Below, in pieces: positions 17,338-26,057 of a stretch of DNA of 64,000 bases. Position numbers and translations under genes: made by a program. Within the stretch, counting starts at the first letter, position 1, and each line of letters opens with the position of its first letter. The stretch is from Pseudomonadota bacterium (GTDB taxonomy: Bacteria; Pseudomonadota; Gammaproteobacteria; Burkholderiales; Sulfuriferulaceae): NCBI GenBank assembly GCA_021801025.1, contig JAJYYK010000009.1:1-64000 (forward strand), given 5' to 3'. The notes beneath the pieces were generated by a model. The model ran no database searches. It was not told where the DNA came from and saw only the letters and a list, made by a program, of their open reading frames with translations.

Positions 17338-19043
17338 AATACCTTTGCTGAAACAACAATTGCAATCATGGCGTTGCCGATTTGGTTATTGACCCCACCC
17401 CCTAATATGGCGTTGGCAGGCGAGCCCACGCCCTCATGATTCGTGCTACCGTTATCTTGCTGCACACCGCTTAATAACAGCGCATCGCCGGGGGTTAATG
17501 ACACCGATTGCTGGAAGGTGCTGAGGTCCACATTAGTGGTCTGTATCCCGTTAGCGGTGCTACCAACCGTGGTAATTCCCAACAAGGTGCTGTTGGTCAT
17601 CGTCATACCAAGAACTATTTTCCCATTCAGTACACGGGGAATGAATGTGGCTGTAAAACCTGTGGTCACTGTGCCTGGGGTATAAGTAGTAATGGCACCA
17701 CCAACCGTTTGAGTAAGCGTCGAAGAACTGGCCAGATAACCCTGTTGATTCGCAATTTGTATTGGAGCAGGCTCGCCATTGAGTGTCACCATGGTTTGTT
17801 GCAAAGTTTCAGTCACCTTGCCCAATGTAGATAAAGCTTGAAATGCTGCTTGAGACCCGGTGTACTGCCCCCATGCACCTTGACCTGCTGTGGGTGTCAG
17901 TACACTGGCGGCAATACCTAAAGGGGTATTCCCACTGATGGGTACCAACGTTGTGGGCGAACTGACGTTATAGCCTATTGTGCCAGCTGCTTTTTTGAAC
18001 ACGATGCCAGGGTCCCAGTTGTAAGTGTCTTCCTGGGCGATTTTTACCCGATAAACCTGCACGGTAATCGCCACTTGCTGACTTAGCTGTTGCGTCAATT
18101 CCTTTATCCAGTTTTCAACGGCGCGAACCTGTGCTGGTGTGCCAGTTACGGTCACACTGCCTGCAGAGGCATTCGCCGCCACCTGCGCCCCACTACCTAC
18201 CGCTTTGGCCGTTTTTTCCAAATCACCCCACATATCTACCCCATAATCACTGGTAATCGTGGCACCTGAACTGGCTGAGGTATTGGTTCCACCTGATGAT
18301 GTCGCGCCAGTGCCACTGTTTGCAGTAGCGGTAGTGATGGTACTGTCGCCCAAGGATTTTCTGGAAATGGCGGGCAGGTAAAAGGTTTTCGTTTCCGTCC
18401 GATAAAACACCACCTTACCTTCATCAAATCGCCACCATACCGCTGCTTTACTGGCCGCAATGTCCAACAAACCCGATACCGTACCTTCATAACTGACGGC
18501 CATCGATTGCAAGCTCTGTGGCAGCGGCATGCCTGCGCCAGGCATCCCAACACCAGCCAACAGACCAGTTTGAGCAGGAAATACAGAACCAGAAACGGGC
18601 GGTTGCTGTACATTGAGCGAACCGGCCATGCCTTGCACACCCGAAACGCCGCTCATTGGCATGGTTTGCATCACTTCAGCGGTATCCACCACCAAGCCTT
18701 TTGATAAGGTGATGTATGCTGCAATATCCGCCAGCGACACGCGCTGCGCCGGATGGTAAAGAATCGGACTGGAAAGCAAAGGGGATGCTGGTTTTGTAAC
18801 GGCAATCGCATCGCCCATCAGCCAAGCACTGTCCACTATAGTGACCACTGGTTTGACTTCCGGTAAATGCTGAGTCGCAATGTTTCGTATGGCTTGATCT
18901 TGCAGGCTAGCGGCTTGTTTCCCTACCGATTGCTCCGCGCAACCTGCGAGTACTGAACACAGCATCGCGCCCATCCATAGCGACCAAATACACCCTGTAC
19001 ATTGACCTCGCATATCGGCCTTATTTTTCTGCCTGCCCATCAT
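17334..19043 (-). CDS. pilN: PilN-type outer-membrane secretin lipoprotein
   Basis: Outer-membrane pore of the pilus. A lipoprotein signal ends at LAGC (Cys35). Next come N-domains, a Gly/Ala/Pro-rich stretch (115-150), a second N-domain with a Ser/Thr/Gly-rich linker (about 240-270) and a ring-forming N1-like domain (GTPAQVRAVENWIKELTQQL). The C-terminal secretin domain (about 400-569) has VTLNGEPAPI, FIPRVLNGKIVL and TPGDALLLSGVQQ. Length and lipobox match the R64 PilN family of lipoprotein secretins. It overlaps the upstream TcpQ-like gene by 4 bp. Confidence 0.93.
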   Translation of the reverse strand: MMGRQKNKADMRGQCTGCIWSLWMGAMLCSVLAGCAEQSVGKQAASLQDQAIRNIATQHLPEVKPVVTIVDSAWLMGDAIAVTKPASPLLSSPILYHPAQRVSLADIAAYITLSKGLVVDTAEVMQTMPMSGVSGVQGMAGSLNVQQPPVSGSVFPAQTGLLAGVGMPGAGMPLPQSLQSMAVSYEGTVSGLLDIAASKAAVWWRFDEGKVVFYRTETKTFYLPAISRKSLGDSTITTATANSGTGATSSGGTNTSASSGATITSDYGVDMWGDLEKTAKAVGSGAQVAANASAGSVTVTGTPAQVRAVENWIKELTQQLSQQVAITVQVYRVKIAQEDTYNWDPGIVFKKAAGTIGYNVSSPTTLVPISGNTPLGIAASVLTPTAGQGAWGQYTGSQAAFQALSTLGKVTETLQQTMVTLNGEPAPIQIANQQGYLASSSTLTQTVGGAITTYTPGTVTTGFTATFIPRVLNGKIVLGMTMTNSTLLGITTVGSTANGIQTTNVDLSTFQQSVSLTPGDALLLSGVQQDNGSTNHEGVGSPANAILGGGVNNQIGNAMIAIVVSAKVL

Positions 19044-19528
19044 TCTGGCGCTCCTGTTACCACCATAGTTTGATTTGCCAGATACAATTGCGCATGCACC
19101 AATGCACCATTACCCGCAAGTGTTTTGATGACCTGCTCAGCCGCATTCTGAAACTCGCCATAAAACAATGAATTAGAGGGGATCACCCAATCTCTTGATA
19201 CATTCCAGACGACATTCCAACCTGCTTTTGCCGCCCACATACGCAAGTCTTTTTTAATCGTATCACCAGCAGTAAGCACCCACTCTCCTTGAGACACCGA
19301 TTCTTTAAATCTAAAAACCATTCTGTTGCTATCAACATCGATGACAGGAGTTTTCTCATTGTGTCCGGTATTGGTGACCGGCAGCAAGGGTGCCATACTT
19401 GGCATTGGCTGAACTGCAACCCTTGTAACGGGATCAAAAATTCCCGGTGCGTTGTCATCCGACATGACATGAGTCGATAAGGCCAGTATGGTTATAAAGA
19501 AAAATAATTTCAGAATCATTGGTTTCAT
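19040..19528 (-). CDS. TcpQ/PilL-like periplasmic protein
   Basis: Small exported protein with a signal peptide (1-22) and, from about residue 75, the TcpQ-type fold (WVLTAGDTIKKDLRMWAAKA, GWNVVWNV, FYGEFQNAAEQVIKTLAG). This domain is found in TcpQ and at the C-terminus of PilL, where it helps the secretin reach or stay in the outer membrane. It sits directly before the secretin gene, in the pilL position of R64. A second protein with similar C-terminal features is encoded three genes upstream. Confidence 0.8.
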   Translation of the reverse strand: MKPMILKLFFFITILALSTHVMSDDNAPGIFDPVTRVAVQPMPSMAPLLPVTNTGHNEKTPVIDVDSNRMVFRFKESVSQGEWVLTAGDTIKKDLRMWAAKAGWNVVWNVSRDWVIPSNSLFYGEFQNAAEQVIKTLAGNGALVHAQLYLANQTMVVTGAPE

Positions 19529-19537
19529 TGACTATGC

Positions 19538-20218
19538 TCAATCTTTAAAAATCAACATACCTAAACTGTTGTGTGCCGCCACATACACACAACCTACCCC
19601 TTTGCTAAAATCATGAGGTAAGCGACCGGCTGGTACAGCGCTGTAATCCACTCCATTGCACGCACTGAGTACCGGATACAGCGCCCCACCAAAATGATAA
19701 ACCTCCAGAGCATAATTCCTGGATGCCGTACCCGGCAAATTCCGGCGAATCAGAATCCTGGTACCGGGAAACCCCGCTCGCAGCAGCAACACCCCCGGAT
19801 CACCGTCAGTAGGCATTGGTGACAAATAAGCATGATTACCATACTGTGCAGTCGTGTCTGCGCCGCAGAAGTTATTCGCCGCACTGGCCATCCCTTTACT
19901 GAACAAAACGGACAACTTATTGGGCACGCAAGCCGTATTGTGCCGGTAGACAGACACGGCATTGGCGATTTCTTCCAATTCGGTTATGGCAGCTTCCACT
20001 CTGGCATCTTCTCTGCTGCGAATAACTACTTTTACAAACATGCTGGCAAAAATGATTATCGCCAGGCAGGTACTTACTTCCACCCAACTGAGGTTCGTTT
20101 GATACCACCACTTCCATGGCATTCTGACCAAACCGGACCACCGCGTCTTTAAGCTGACAAAACCTGCTTGACTGATTGTACGCACCCAGAAAAACCAATT
20201 TTTGCAATCACTGACCAT
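19538..20218 (-). CDS. Prepilin-like minor pilin with unusual leader
   Basis: Contains a prepilin-like helix NLSWVEVSTCLAIIIFASMF with glutamate at the +5 position if cleavage follows Asn42; the usual glycine at -1 is absent. A charged helix (SREDARVEAAITELEEIANA) and a cysteine-containing globular domain follow, the layout of GspG/PilE-type pseudopilins. The start at 20218 has an AGGA site and overlaps the upstream gene by 11 bp. An internal ATG at 20122 (MPWKWW) would give a short, typical leader but has a poor ribosome site. It does not look like the PilS protein of this locus and may be a minor or initiating pilin. Confidence 0.6.
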   Translation of the reverse strand: MVSDCKNWFFWVRTISQAGFVSLKTRWSGLVRMPWKWWYQTNLSWVEVSTCLAIIIFASMFVKVVIRSREDARVEAAITELEEIANAVSVYRHNTACVPNKLSVLFSKGMASAANNFCGADTTAQYGNHAYLSPMPTDGDPGVLLLRAGFPGTRILIRRNLPGTASRNYALEVYHFGGALYPVLSACNGVDYSAVPAGRLPHDFSKGVGCVYVAAHNSLGMLIFKD

Positions 20219-20801
20219 GGGGATCTGTCCTCATTTTTTCCGCCAATAAAAATGCGTTGGCAACATCTTCAATACTGTCCCCAGTAAACAGTGCATCTTG
20301 CTGGGCCAATAAATCATTACCCGCCCAATGCACAACACAGTGATACCGTTGCGCAAATGCCATCAAGCTTTCTTTCAGGCTATCGCCCCTGTGAAGCTGA
20401 ATGAATATTTTTTTGGGGTGAAGTGCCCGCACCTCAGGCACAGGCATGAACAGGTCTGGGCCGACCTTTGTTGACAACGACTGTGCCACACGCATTACAC
20501 CGTTACGGCAGCTGTACTGCAAACCCGTTCCTTCAGCCAGACGCACCACTGCCTCATCCACTGTGCCGGTCACATTGTTTGCGGTAATGTTTACCCCACC
20601 CGGCTCACCAGACTGCACCAGCGAAATACCTGTTCCTGCAAGTATTTTTCTCAACGCAGCAACGGGCTGTTCTTTTTCAAAACTAACCGGGCCAAAGGGT
20701 ACTTGCAAATTACATTCGCCAGATTCACCGGCTTTCACCACAAACGATAACCCCATTGCAATCAGGCCTATCCCCATTAGCCCGAATTTTGATCGCTTCA
20801 T
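20208..20801 (-). CDS. STN-domain plus TcpQ-like periplasmic protein
   Basis: Exported protein with a signal peptide (about 1-23). Residues 40-105 resemble a secretin/TonB short N-terminal (STN) fold (VAALRKILAGTGISLVQSG, DEAVVRLAEGTGLQYSC). The C-terminal part (about 135-190; HRGDSLKESLMAFAQRY, CVVHWAGND, FTGDSIEDVANAFLLA) resembles the TcpQ/PilL C-terminal domain. It is probably an accessory piece of the outer-membrane pore of this locus. The start shares one base with the stop of the upstream VirB9-like gene (TAATG). Confidence 0.68.
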   Translation of the reverse strand: MKRSKFGLMGIGLIAMGLSFVVKAGESGECNLQVPFGPVSFEKEQPVAALRKILAGTGISLVQSGEPGGVNITANNVTGTVDEAVVRLAEGTGLQYSCRNGVMRVAQSLSTKVGPDLFMPVPEVRALHPKKIFIQLHRGDSLKESLMAFAQRYHCVVHWAGNDLLAQQDALFTGDSIEDVANAFLLAEKMRTDPHGQ

Positions 20802-21481
20802 TATTGATTTTCCTTACCCATTACGGGCTGACCTGCCATGATTGCCGCAACGGCGGCACCACTATGATTTTGACGGACATGATGTTGCGGTATACGTTTG
20901 TGTATCACCGTGCCGAGTGTTATGGCTGGGACCGGCGCAGTCAAAACACAGGGGGCTGTGACAGCTGGCGTGCTGCCCGTATTCTGCATAAAGATCAATT
21001 CACCGCTGAAATGGCTGATTTGCTTTATCGCACTGACATTCATCCTTTGGAAGGTGTCTTTTGGAATACTGGCTGACGTATTTTGTATCCCTGTTTGTGC
21101 TACGCCATGACTTTGCCCACCATCCACTAAAGCCCGCCCGCCCGTATAGGTCACCATAGCCTGTTTGCCACCAAATTTGAGCACGACTTCAGGTGACAGA
21201 TTATTCAGGACAAAATATGGGAACTCAGGATGCACATCCATGCGCACCATTCCATTTGCCTCATGAATAAAGACGGCAGGAATGTCAACTTGACTTTTAA
21301 ATTGCAAATACAAATATTGTCCATCGTCAAACACCTGTATAGGTGCCACCGCTGCATCACCGCTGACTGCATAATGAAAGTCGTATCCAGGCAATTCAGA
21401 TGCTCCCACCTGCATACTCATGACTATGAGGCTTGCTACACAGAGGCAAATCCAGATTTTTGGTTTTAACTCTCGTTTCAT
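20801..21481 (-). CDS. Second VirB9/TrbG-like protein
   Basis: Exported protein of 226 residues. After a signal peptide (1-27), residues 33-125 match the C-terminal beta-sandwich of VirB9/TrbG proteins: YHF-like FHYAVSGDAAVAPIQVFDDG, then YLYLQF, IPAVFIHEANG and VLKFGG. It lacks the N-terminal VirB9 domain. The remaining 100 residues end without a known motif. I chose the ATG at 21481 because GGAGG lies directly upstream, inside the virB10 tail; the longer frame is an artefact. It could decorate or replace part of the VirB9 ring; this is inference. Confidence 0.7.
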   Translation of the reverse strand: MKRELKPKIWICLCVASLIVMSMQVGASELPGYDFHYAVSGDAAVAPIQVFDDGQYLYLQFKSQVDIPAVFIHEANGMVRMDVHPEFPYFVLNNLSPEVVLKFGGKQAMVTYTGGRALVDGGQSHGVAQTGIQNTSASIPKDTFQRMNVSAIKQISHFSGELIFMQNTGSTPAVTAPCVLTAPVPAITLGTVIHKRIPQHHVRQNHSGAAVAAIMAGQPVMGKENQ

Positions 21482-21482
21482 C

Positions 21483-22997
21483 TTACCTCCCTCCTGCAGT
21501 AGATAAAGCAGCCAGGACAATGTCTTGCAGCACGATGAGCGACAACTTCGTGCCTGCAGCCACATTGAGCTCCGGTTTCATATTTTGATAATGTGCCAGA
21601 ATCCCGCCGGCAGTATCTGACGTGACTTGCCCCGCCGCACTGCTCAGAGAGTAATTACCCCCTGCAGTATTTACAATTACACCATTCGGCGAATTGGGCG
21701 GCTGCAAAGCCCAGCCCAAAGTGGCCAACAAGATTCCAGTACCAAATTGTTGCCACAGATGATTGTTCAGATCTCCGGCTACCCCAGCACGCCCTTGCGC
21801 ATCTCCACCATTCCAGGCATCGATCTTAAGTGAAGCACCTGACGGCAAAATAATCCGTTTAAATCCGAACATCATGCGATTCTGTCCAAACAGTGTCGAC
21901 GAGTTATAATTGCCTTCTAACTTTGATCCTGCAGGAATAATCAACACATCGCCGGTGATAGAGTCATACACATTGCTGGTCACCCGCGCGGACACATGAC
22001 CTGGCAACGCATTATTCAAGGCGGTCAACAACACCAGCGGTATCACCGCACCTTCTTGTAACAAATGATTTTGGGGCGGATTACCTATAGCGATCGGCTT
22101 ATCAGGTGCAGATTTTGCCGTCTTTTCCTGTTTTTCTTGCCACACCTCATTGGGGTCGCGTTGTATTTGAGGCGTTTGACGACTCAACATCGTTTGAATC
22201 AGTTGATTTCCCATTGCATCCGTACTCTTCGCCGCTTCAGGCACAAGTTGGCTTGTTGTATTAACAGCCAACCCGTTGACCAAGGCATGGGCAGGGTCAT
22301 TTATTCGTGCATCACCAGTGCTCTCATCTGCCGAATCAGAATGATCTGTTGCAGGCATCGCATTGCCTGGCACAGTCTGATTTGATGCAGCAATACCAGA
22401 TACCCGGTCGGCATGCTGTTGCAAATTCTTCATTTCGGGTAAAGTCAATGTCCCGCCAGAGCCCTTCCCTGAAACTGTGTTGCCACTTAAGCTTGTCTGC
22501 CCTGAATGTTGCTGACTCTCATCTGACTTCTCAGGACTGACAACGGCACCACCCTCATCGAAACTGCTGGGTAAAACGCTTTGCGGCGTCATGCTATCGC
22601 GAACGCTGTCAAAAGCCCGTCCTAAAGCCTCTTTGGCTGATTGATAGCGACTTAATTGCTCAGGCGTAATTTCTCCCGTTTCAAAAGGCAACTTGTCTTG
22701 CGGATAAACCGGAGTGAATTTGCGTGCCTGCTCTTGTTGCCGAGCAATGTCCTGCTTGATGTGCTGATCTGCCTCAGCGATTTCAGCCTTGGCCATCGAT
22801 ACTGATTCGGGTGTATCATTACCTACCTGCGCAGCGACTGTTTCGGCCGTTTTTTGTGCGCTCACCCCACCTGGTTTACCGCCTTTTGTGCCATATTGCA
22901 GGATAAATACACCAATCAACCCCCCTATCATCATGACCGACAACACGATGACAATGTGTTTACTGAGTTTTCTTGATGCCATCACTTTATTTCCCAT
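21483..22997 (-). CDS. virB10: VirB10/TrbI-family channel protein
   Basis: Inner-to-outer membrane spanning channel subunit of type IV secretion systems. A short cytoplasmic tail and one membrane helix (IVIVLSVMMIGGLIGVFIL) lead to a long low-complexity periplasmic linker (about 40-290, rich in Gln, Ser, Asp, Pro). The VirB10 C-terminal domain follows (about 310-470): VIPLVLLTALNNALPGHVSA, DVLIIPAGSKLEGNY and FGFKRIILPSGASL. The start ATG at 22997 overlaps the virB9 stop (TGATG). No lipobox is present. VirB10 proteins form a gated pore with VirB9. Confidence 0.92.
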   Translation of the reverse strand: MGNKVMASRKLSKHIVIVLSVMMIGGLIGVFILQYGTKGGKPGGVSAQKTAETVAAQVGNDTPESVSMAKAEIAEADQHIKQDIARQQEQARKFTPVYPQDKLPFETGEITPEQLSRYQSAKEALGRAFDSVRDSMTPQSVLPSSFDEGGAVVSPEKSDESQQHSGQTSLSGNTVSGKGSGGTLTLPEMKNLQQHADRVSGIAASNQTVPGNAMPATDHSDSADESTGDARINDPAHALVNGLAVNTTSQLVPEAAKSTDAMGNQLIQTMLSRQTPQIQRDPNEVWQEKQEKTAKSAPDKPIAIGNPPQNHLLQEGAVIPLVLLTALNNALPGHVSARVTSNVYDSITGDVLIIPAGSKLEGNYNSSTLFGQNRMMFGFKRIILPSGASLKIDAWNGGDAQGRAGVAGDLNNHLWQQFGTGILLATLGWALQPPNSPNGVIVNTAGGNYSLSSAAGQVTSDTAGGILAHYQNMKPELNVAAGTKLSLIVLQDIVLAALSTAGGR

Positions 22998-23854
22998 CAA
23001 CGCAACCATCCAAACCAGGATTTCGATTGAGCGGGCTTCACTGTCACGCGCACTTCCTCATCACCCAATTTGAGTAACCATGCGTTAGCAGTTCGTTGCG
23101 CCTTCATCAAACCATTTTGATCCACGGTATAATTTACCAACTCAGATTCTTTCTTATCATTCAGCACAAACAGTGCTGGCAATTCTTGTACAGATGGCGG
23201 CAATCGAAACCAGGTGAATTTTCCATCATCGGCCACCAGCGTCGGGGTAAATGCCTCATCACCCTGAATAGCATAATCCACAAACATATTCTGCAGGTCA
23301 GGGCCAGACCCTCCGGGTACATTTGGGTTGTCTGGAGCAGTATTTTGCTGATCAACTGTCTCAGGTTGGGCTTCATATTGCGCGGGTAAGCCTGCGCTGT
23401 CGTCATCACCCCCTATCCAACTGACCCGCTGAAACCAAATTCCCGTATTAGCCGCTTCAAACGTCAATAAATAAGAACGCTTGTCTGTGAGCAAAGTGGC
23501 GGTATTTACTGTGCCAGCTTGCATGGGCATGATAAACACATGCCGCTTATCAGCCGAAATGGTATAAGGCCAACCACGTTTTTCATCGGCTGAAGGATAC
23601 CAGGCAATAATTTTTTCGTGATCAGGTACTGCAATTTCACTTAACACTTTCACCCGTGCCTTGATTGGATAAGTACGATTGGAATCATACTCATATGCCA
23701 CTACACGGGTGTCGTTGAATAGTGTAGGCGTCACCCCCTGATCCACCAGCAATGGCGTATCAAACACCTGATCAGCTGCAGGCAAAATTCCTGCCCATCC
23801 CAGTATGCCAACACTTAGGAGCCGAGAAACAATTACACAACTACCGCGCATCAT
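22997..23854 (-). CDS. virB9: VirB9/TrbG-family outer-membrane complex protein
   Basis: Periplasmic VirB9 homologue with both domains. After the signal peptide (about 1-26), the N-terminal domain holds RVVAYEYDSNRTYPIKARV and WPYTISADKRHVFIMP. A Pro/Asn-rich linker lies at 172-192. The C-terminal domain has YAIQGDEAFTPTLVADDGKF, PALFVLNDKKESELVNY and NAWLLKLGDEEVRVTV. It overlaps virB8 by 4 bp and virB10 by 1 bp. It would form the outer-membrane ring of the core complex with VirB10. No VirB7-like lipoprotein gene was found beside it. Confidence 0.92.
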   Translation of the reverse strand: MMRGSCVIVSRLLSVGILGWAGILPAADQVFDTPLLVDQGVTPTLFNDTRVVAYEYDSNRTYPIKARVKVLSEIAVPDHEKIIAWYPSADEKRGWPYTISADKRHVFIMPMQAGTVNTATLLTDKRSYLLTFEAANTGIWFQRVSWIGGDDDSAGLPAQYEAQPETVDQQNTAPDNPNVPGGSGPDLQNMFVDYAIQGDEAFTPTLVADDGKFTWFRLPPSVQELPALFVLNDKKESELVNYTVDQNGLMKAQRTANAWLLKLGDEEVRVTVKPAQSKSWFGWLR

Positions 23855-24501
23855 TGCCCCAACTCATCATCAATCACAAACTGGGTAACATAAAAACCGA
23901 TGGGATTAAGCAGTGCTTCTGCGTCGCTTTTTACCGGCTCCAGTGCGTAATGCATGCTGACCACTTTCGTCTCGGTTTGTACCGCATTGTTTCCGCTAAG
24001 GGTAATGAGTTTGACGACCGCTTCCACCACATTTTCCGCACTGGGTAAAATAGTGATGCGCTGAATCTCAATATTTCTTTCCAATGAAGGGTCTTTGACC
24101 ATGCGTTCCAGTGTCGTATCCACAGTCAAAAATTCATTGACTTGCGATTTGGCTTTGCCTAACACCACTGTTTTTACCGCAGGCAGATATTCTGATTTGG
24201 TGCGGTATGGATCTATTATTAATAATTCTCTAACAAACTTAGCTGCGAAATACTTTATATTTTGTTCTGTGGGCGTAAATTTTTGCGCCACAGTCGAAGA
24301 CACTTGCACCAAACCCGTGTCTTTGTTGCTGGAAACAAAATAAGGAATTCGCTCTTTTAACGGCATTAATACTGCAAAACAGAAGGACAACACAACATTT
24401 GCCAACACTGATGCGGACAACAGCATCGCCATCCGATTCGCCTCCAACCGGGGAGAAAGGTTACGTTTCAACTGATTTGAAATGGGATTATCCACCGTCA
24501 T
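23851..24501 (-). CDS. virB8: VirB8-family inner-membrane assembly factor
   Basis: Bitopic inner-membrane protein of 216 residues. A short cytoplasmic tail and one membrane helix (about 25-47, LLSASVLANVVLSFCFAVLM) precede a periplasmic NTF2-like domain that ends with the VirB8 signature LLNPIGFYVTQFVIDDEL (family pattern N-P-x-G-x-x-V). VirB8 nucleates the type IV secretion core and contacts VirB9 and VirB10. It is the first gene of the long operon, 166 bp after the sensor kinase gene on the same strand. Confidence 0.88.
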   Translation of the reverse strand: MTVDNPISNQLKRNLSPRLEANRMAMLLSASVLANVVLSFCFAVLMPLKERIPYFVSSNKDTGLVQVSSTVAQKFTPTEQNIKYFAAKFVRELLIIDPYRTKSEYLPAVKTVVLGKAKSQVNEFLTVDTTLERMVKDPSLERNIEIQRITILPSAENVVEAVVKLITLSGNNAVQTETKVVSMHYALEPVKSDAEALLNPIGFYVTQFVIDDELGQ

Positions 24502-24517
24502 ATTCCATATACGCGCT

Positions 24518-24611
24518 ACTAATTGTACTCATAATAAAACAAATATCAATTAGTAACAAGTGAATTTTTAACGGCACAACAAAACAATGAATTGATTTAA
24601 CCAATCAATTC
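24518..24611. promoter_or_regulatory. Two inverted repeats upstream of the virB8-pil operon
   Basis: Two perfect palindromic pairs lie in the 166 bp between the sensor kinase and virB8. ACTAATTG (24518-24525) is complementary to CAATTAGT (24547-24554), with centres about 29 bp apart. GAATTGATT (24589-24597) is complementary to AATCAATTC (24603-24611) with a five-base loop. The region is AT-rich and is the natural place for the operon promoter. The second palindrome could also be a weak terminator for the kinase gene. Regulator binding is inferred only. Confidence 0.45.
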
Positions 24612-24667
24612 GGATGTTACAAAATTACCGCGCAATTGGAATAAATTCGGAAGAAACCTGCTAGGGA

Positions 24668-26056
24668 TCAGGTACAAACAGAAAAACTCACTCGCATCAG
24701 CGTCCCCGCCCCATGCACGGGGGTTAAAATTTGCAAGCTAGCCTGGTGCTGGCGCACGATTTCCGCCACGATAGACAGCCCCAGCCCGCAGCCATTGCCA
24801 GGACTGCCTGCGACACGATAGAAACGTTCCAGCACTTTCTCTCGTTGCGCCTCCGGAATGCCCATGCCATTGTCTTCCACTTCCAGCATAGCCACGCCAC
24901 CCGCCGCATAGGTACGCACAGTAATCACGCCGCCATCTGGCGTATAACGCAGGGCGTTGTCGATTAAATTCGCAAATAATTCCGGCAACAGCAGAGCATC
25001 CCCTGCACAAACCGCTGGCAACAACTCAAAACCCAAATCGATATGTTTACTGCGCGCACGCGCCAGCCAGGCAACCATTCCCGCCTCGACCATCACGGAC
25101 AAATCGACTGCTTGCCGATTCACCAGATGTTCGGTCGTCGGTTCTGCACGCGCCAGCGTAAGGAGTTGGTTCGCCAGGTGGGTGGCGCGCCGTGTGGCAT
25201 CCAGCAAAGTATTCAACACCTGCGCTGTGTGCTCGGGCATCTGCTCGCGCAACAACAATTCAACCTGGGTGTGTAGGCCCGCCAAAGGGGTACGCAATTG
25301 ATGCGCCGCATTGGCCAAGAATCGCTGCTGGCCTTCCATCACCGCCGCCAACTCACCGAGCAGCGCATTCAGCGACACCACCACCGGTCGAACTTCCAGC
25401 GGCGCGTGGTCTACCGGCACAGGCCGCAAATCCAGATGGGAACGGCTGGCGATTTCCTGCTGCAATGCGTGCAAAGGCTTTAAACCCTTGGTGACGCCGA
25501 CAGACACCAGCAATCCGGCTGCTATGGCAATCACCAGCGCGGGTGCCACCATCAAGGCCATCAATTCATACAGATTTCGATCACGACGAATCAGGGTTTG
25601 CGCAATCTGTACGATGACGAAATGAGGCACCTCTTCAACCGCCGGATCGCTGTCCAAATCCACGCGCATCGCTACCACACGCACGGCTTGATTGTCATAG
25701 GTTGCATCATAAAACTGCGGTTTATTGCTGATCTTCGGCGGAACGGGCAGGGTCAAGTCACCTGCAAATTGATGTCCGTGTTCATCGGAAATCTGGAAAT
25801 AGGCCGTGTCATAGACATGGGTAAACAAAGGACGCAAGGTGTCTTGCGACAACATCAACACGGGATGTCCGCGCTCAAAAACGATGTGCTGACTCAATGC
25901 CTGAACAGGATCCAGCAAGGACCGGTCAAACGCACGCGTCACCGCCACATGCGCGCCGAAATAGGACGCCCAACTGGCCAAAATCAACAAAGCCAACAAG
26001 GGTGGGAGTAGCCAGCGCAACAGCAAGCCATGCAAACTGTCCGCCCCGCCCCTCAT
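24668..26056 (-). CDS. TctE/QseC-like sensor histidine kinase
   Basis: Membrane sensor kinase with two membrane helices (about 11-38 and 165-188) flanking a periplasmic domain of about 125 residues of the TctE-type N-terminal sensor family. The H-box NAAHQLRTPLAG carries His252. The N-box is LFANLIDNALRYTP; G-boxes are VEDNGMGIP and GNGCGLGLSI. Homologues with this layout sense tricarboxylates or other small molecules. It lies one base after its response regulator and upstream of the virB8-pil operon on the same strand, so control of the pilus genes is possible but unproven. Confidence 0.88.
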   Translation of the reverse strand: MRGGADSLHGLLLRWLLPPLLALLILASWASYFGAHVAVTRAFDRSLLDPVQALSQHIVFERGHPVLMLSQDTLRPLFTHVYDTAYFQISDEHGHQFAGDLTLPVPPKISNKPQFYDATYDNQAVRVVAMRVDLDSDPAVEEVPHFVIVQIAQTLIRRDRNLYELMALMVAPALVIAIAAGLLVSVGVTKGLKPLHALQQEIASRSHLDLRPVPVDHAPLEVRPVVVSLNALLGELAAVMEGQQRFLANAAHQLRTPLAGLHTQVELLLREQMPEHTAQVLNTLLDATRRATHLANQLLTLARAEPTTEHLVNRQAVDLSVMVEAGMVAWLARARSKHIDLGFELLPAVCAGDALLLPELFANLIDNALRYTPDGGVITVRTYAAGGVAMLEVEDNGMGIPEAQREKVLERFYRVAGSPGNGCGLGLSIVAEIVRQHQASLQILTPVHGAGTLMRVSFSVCT

Positions 26057-26057
26057 G

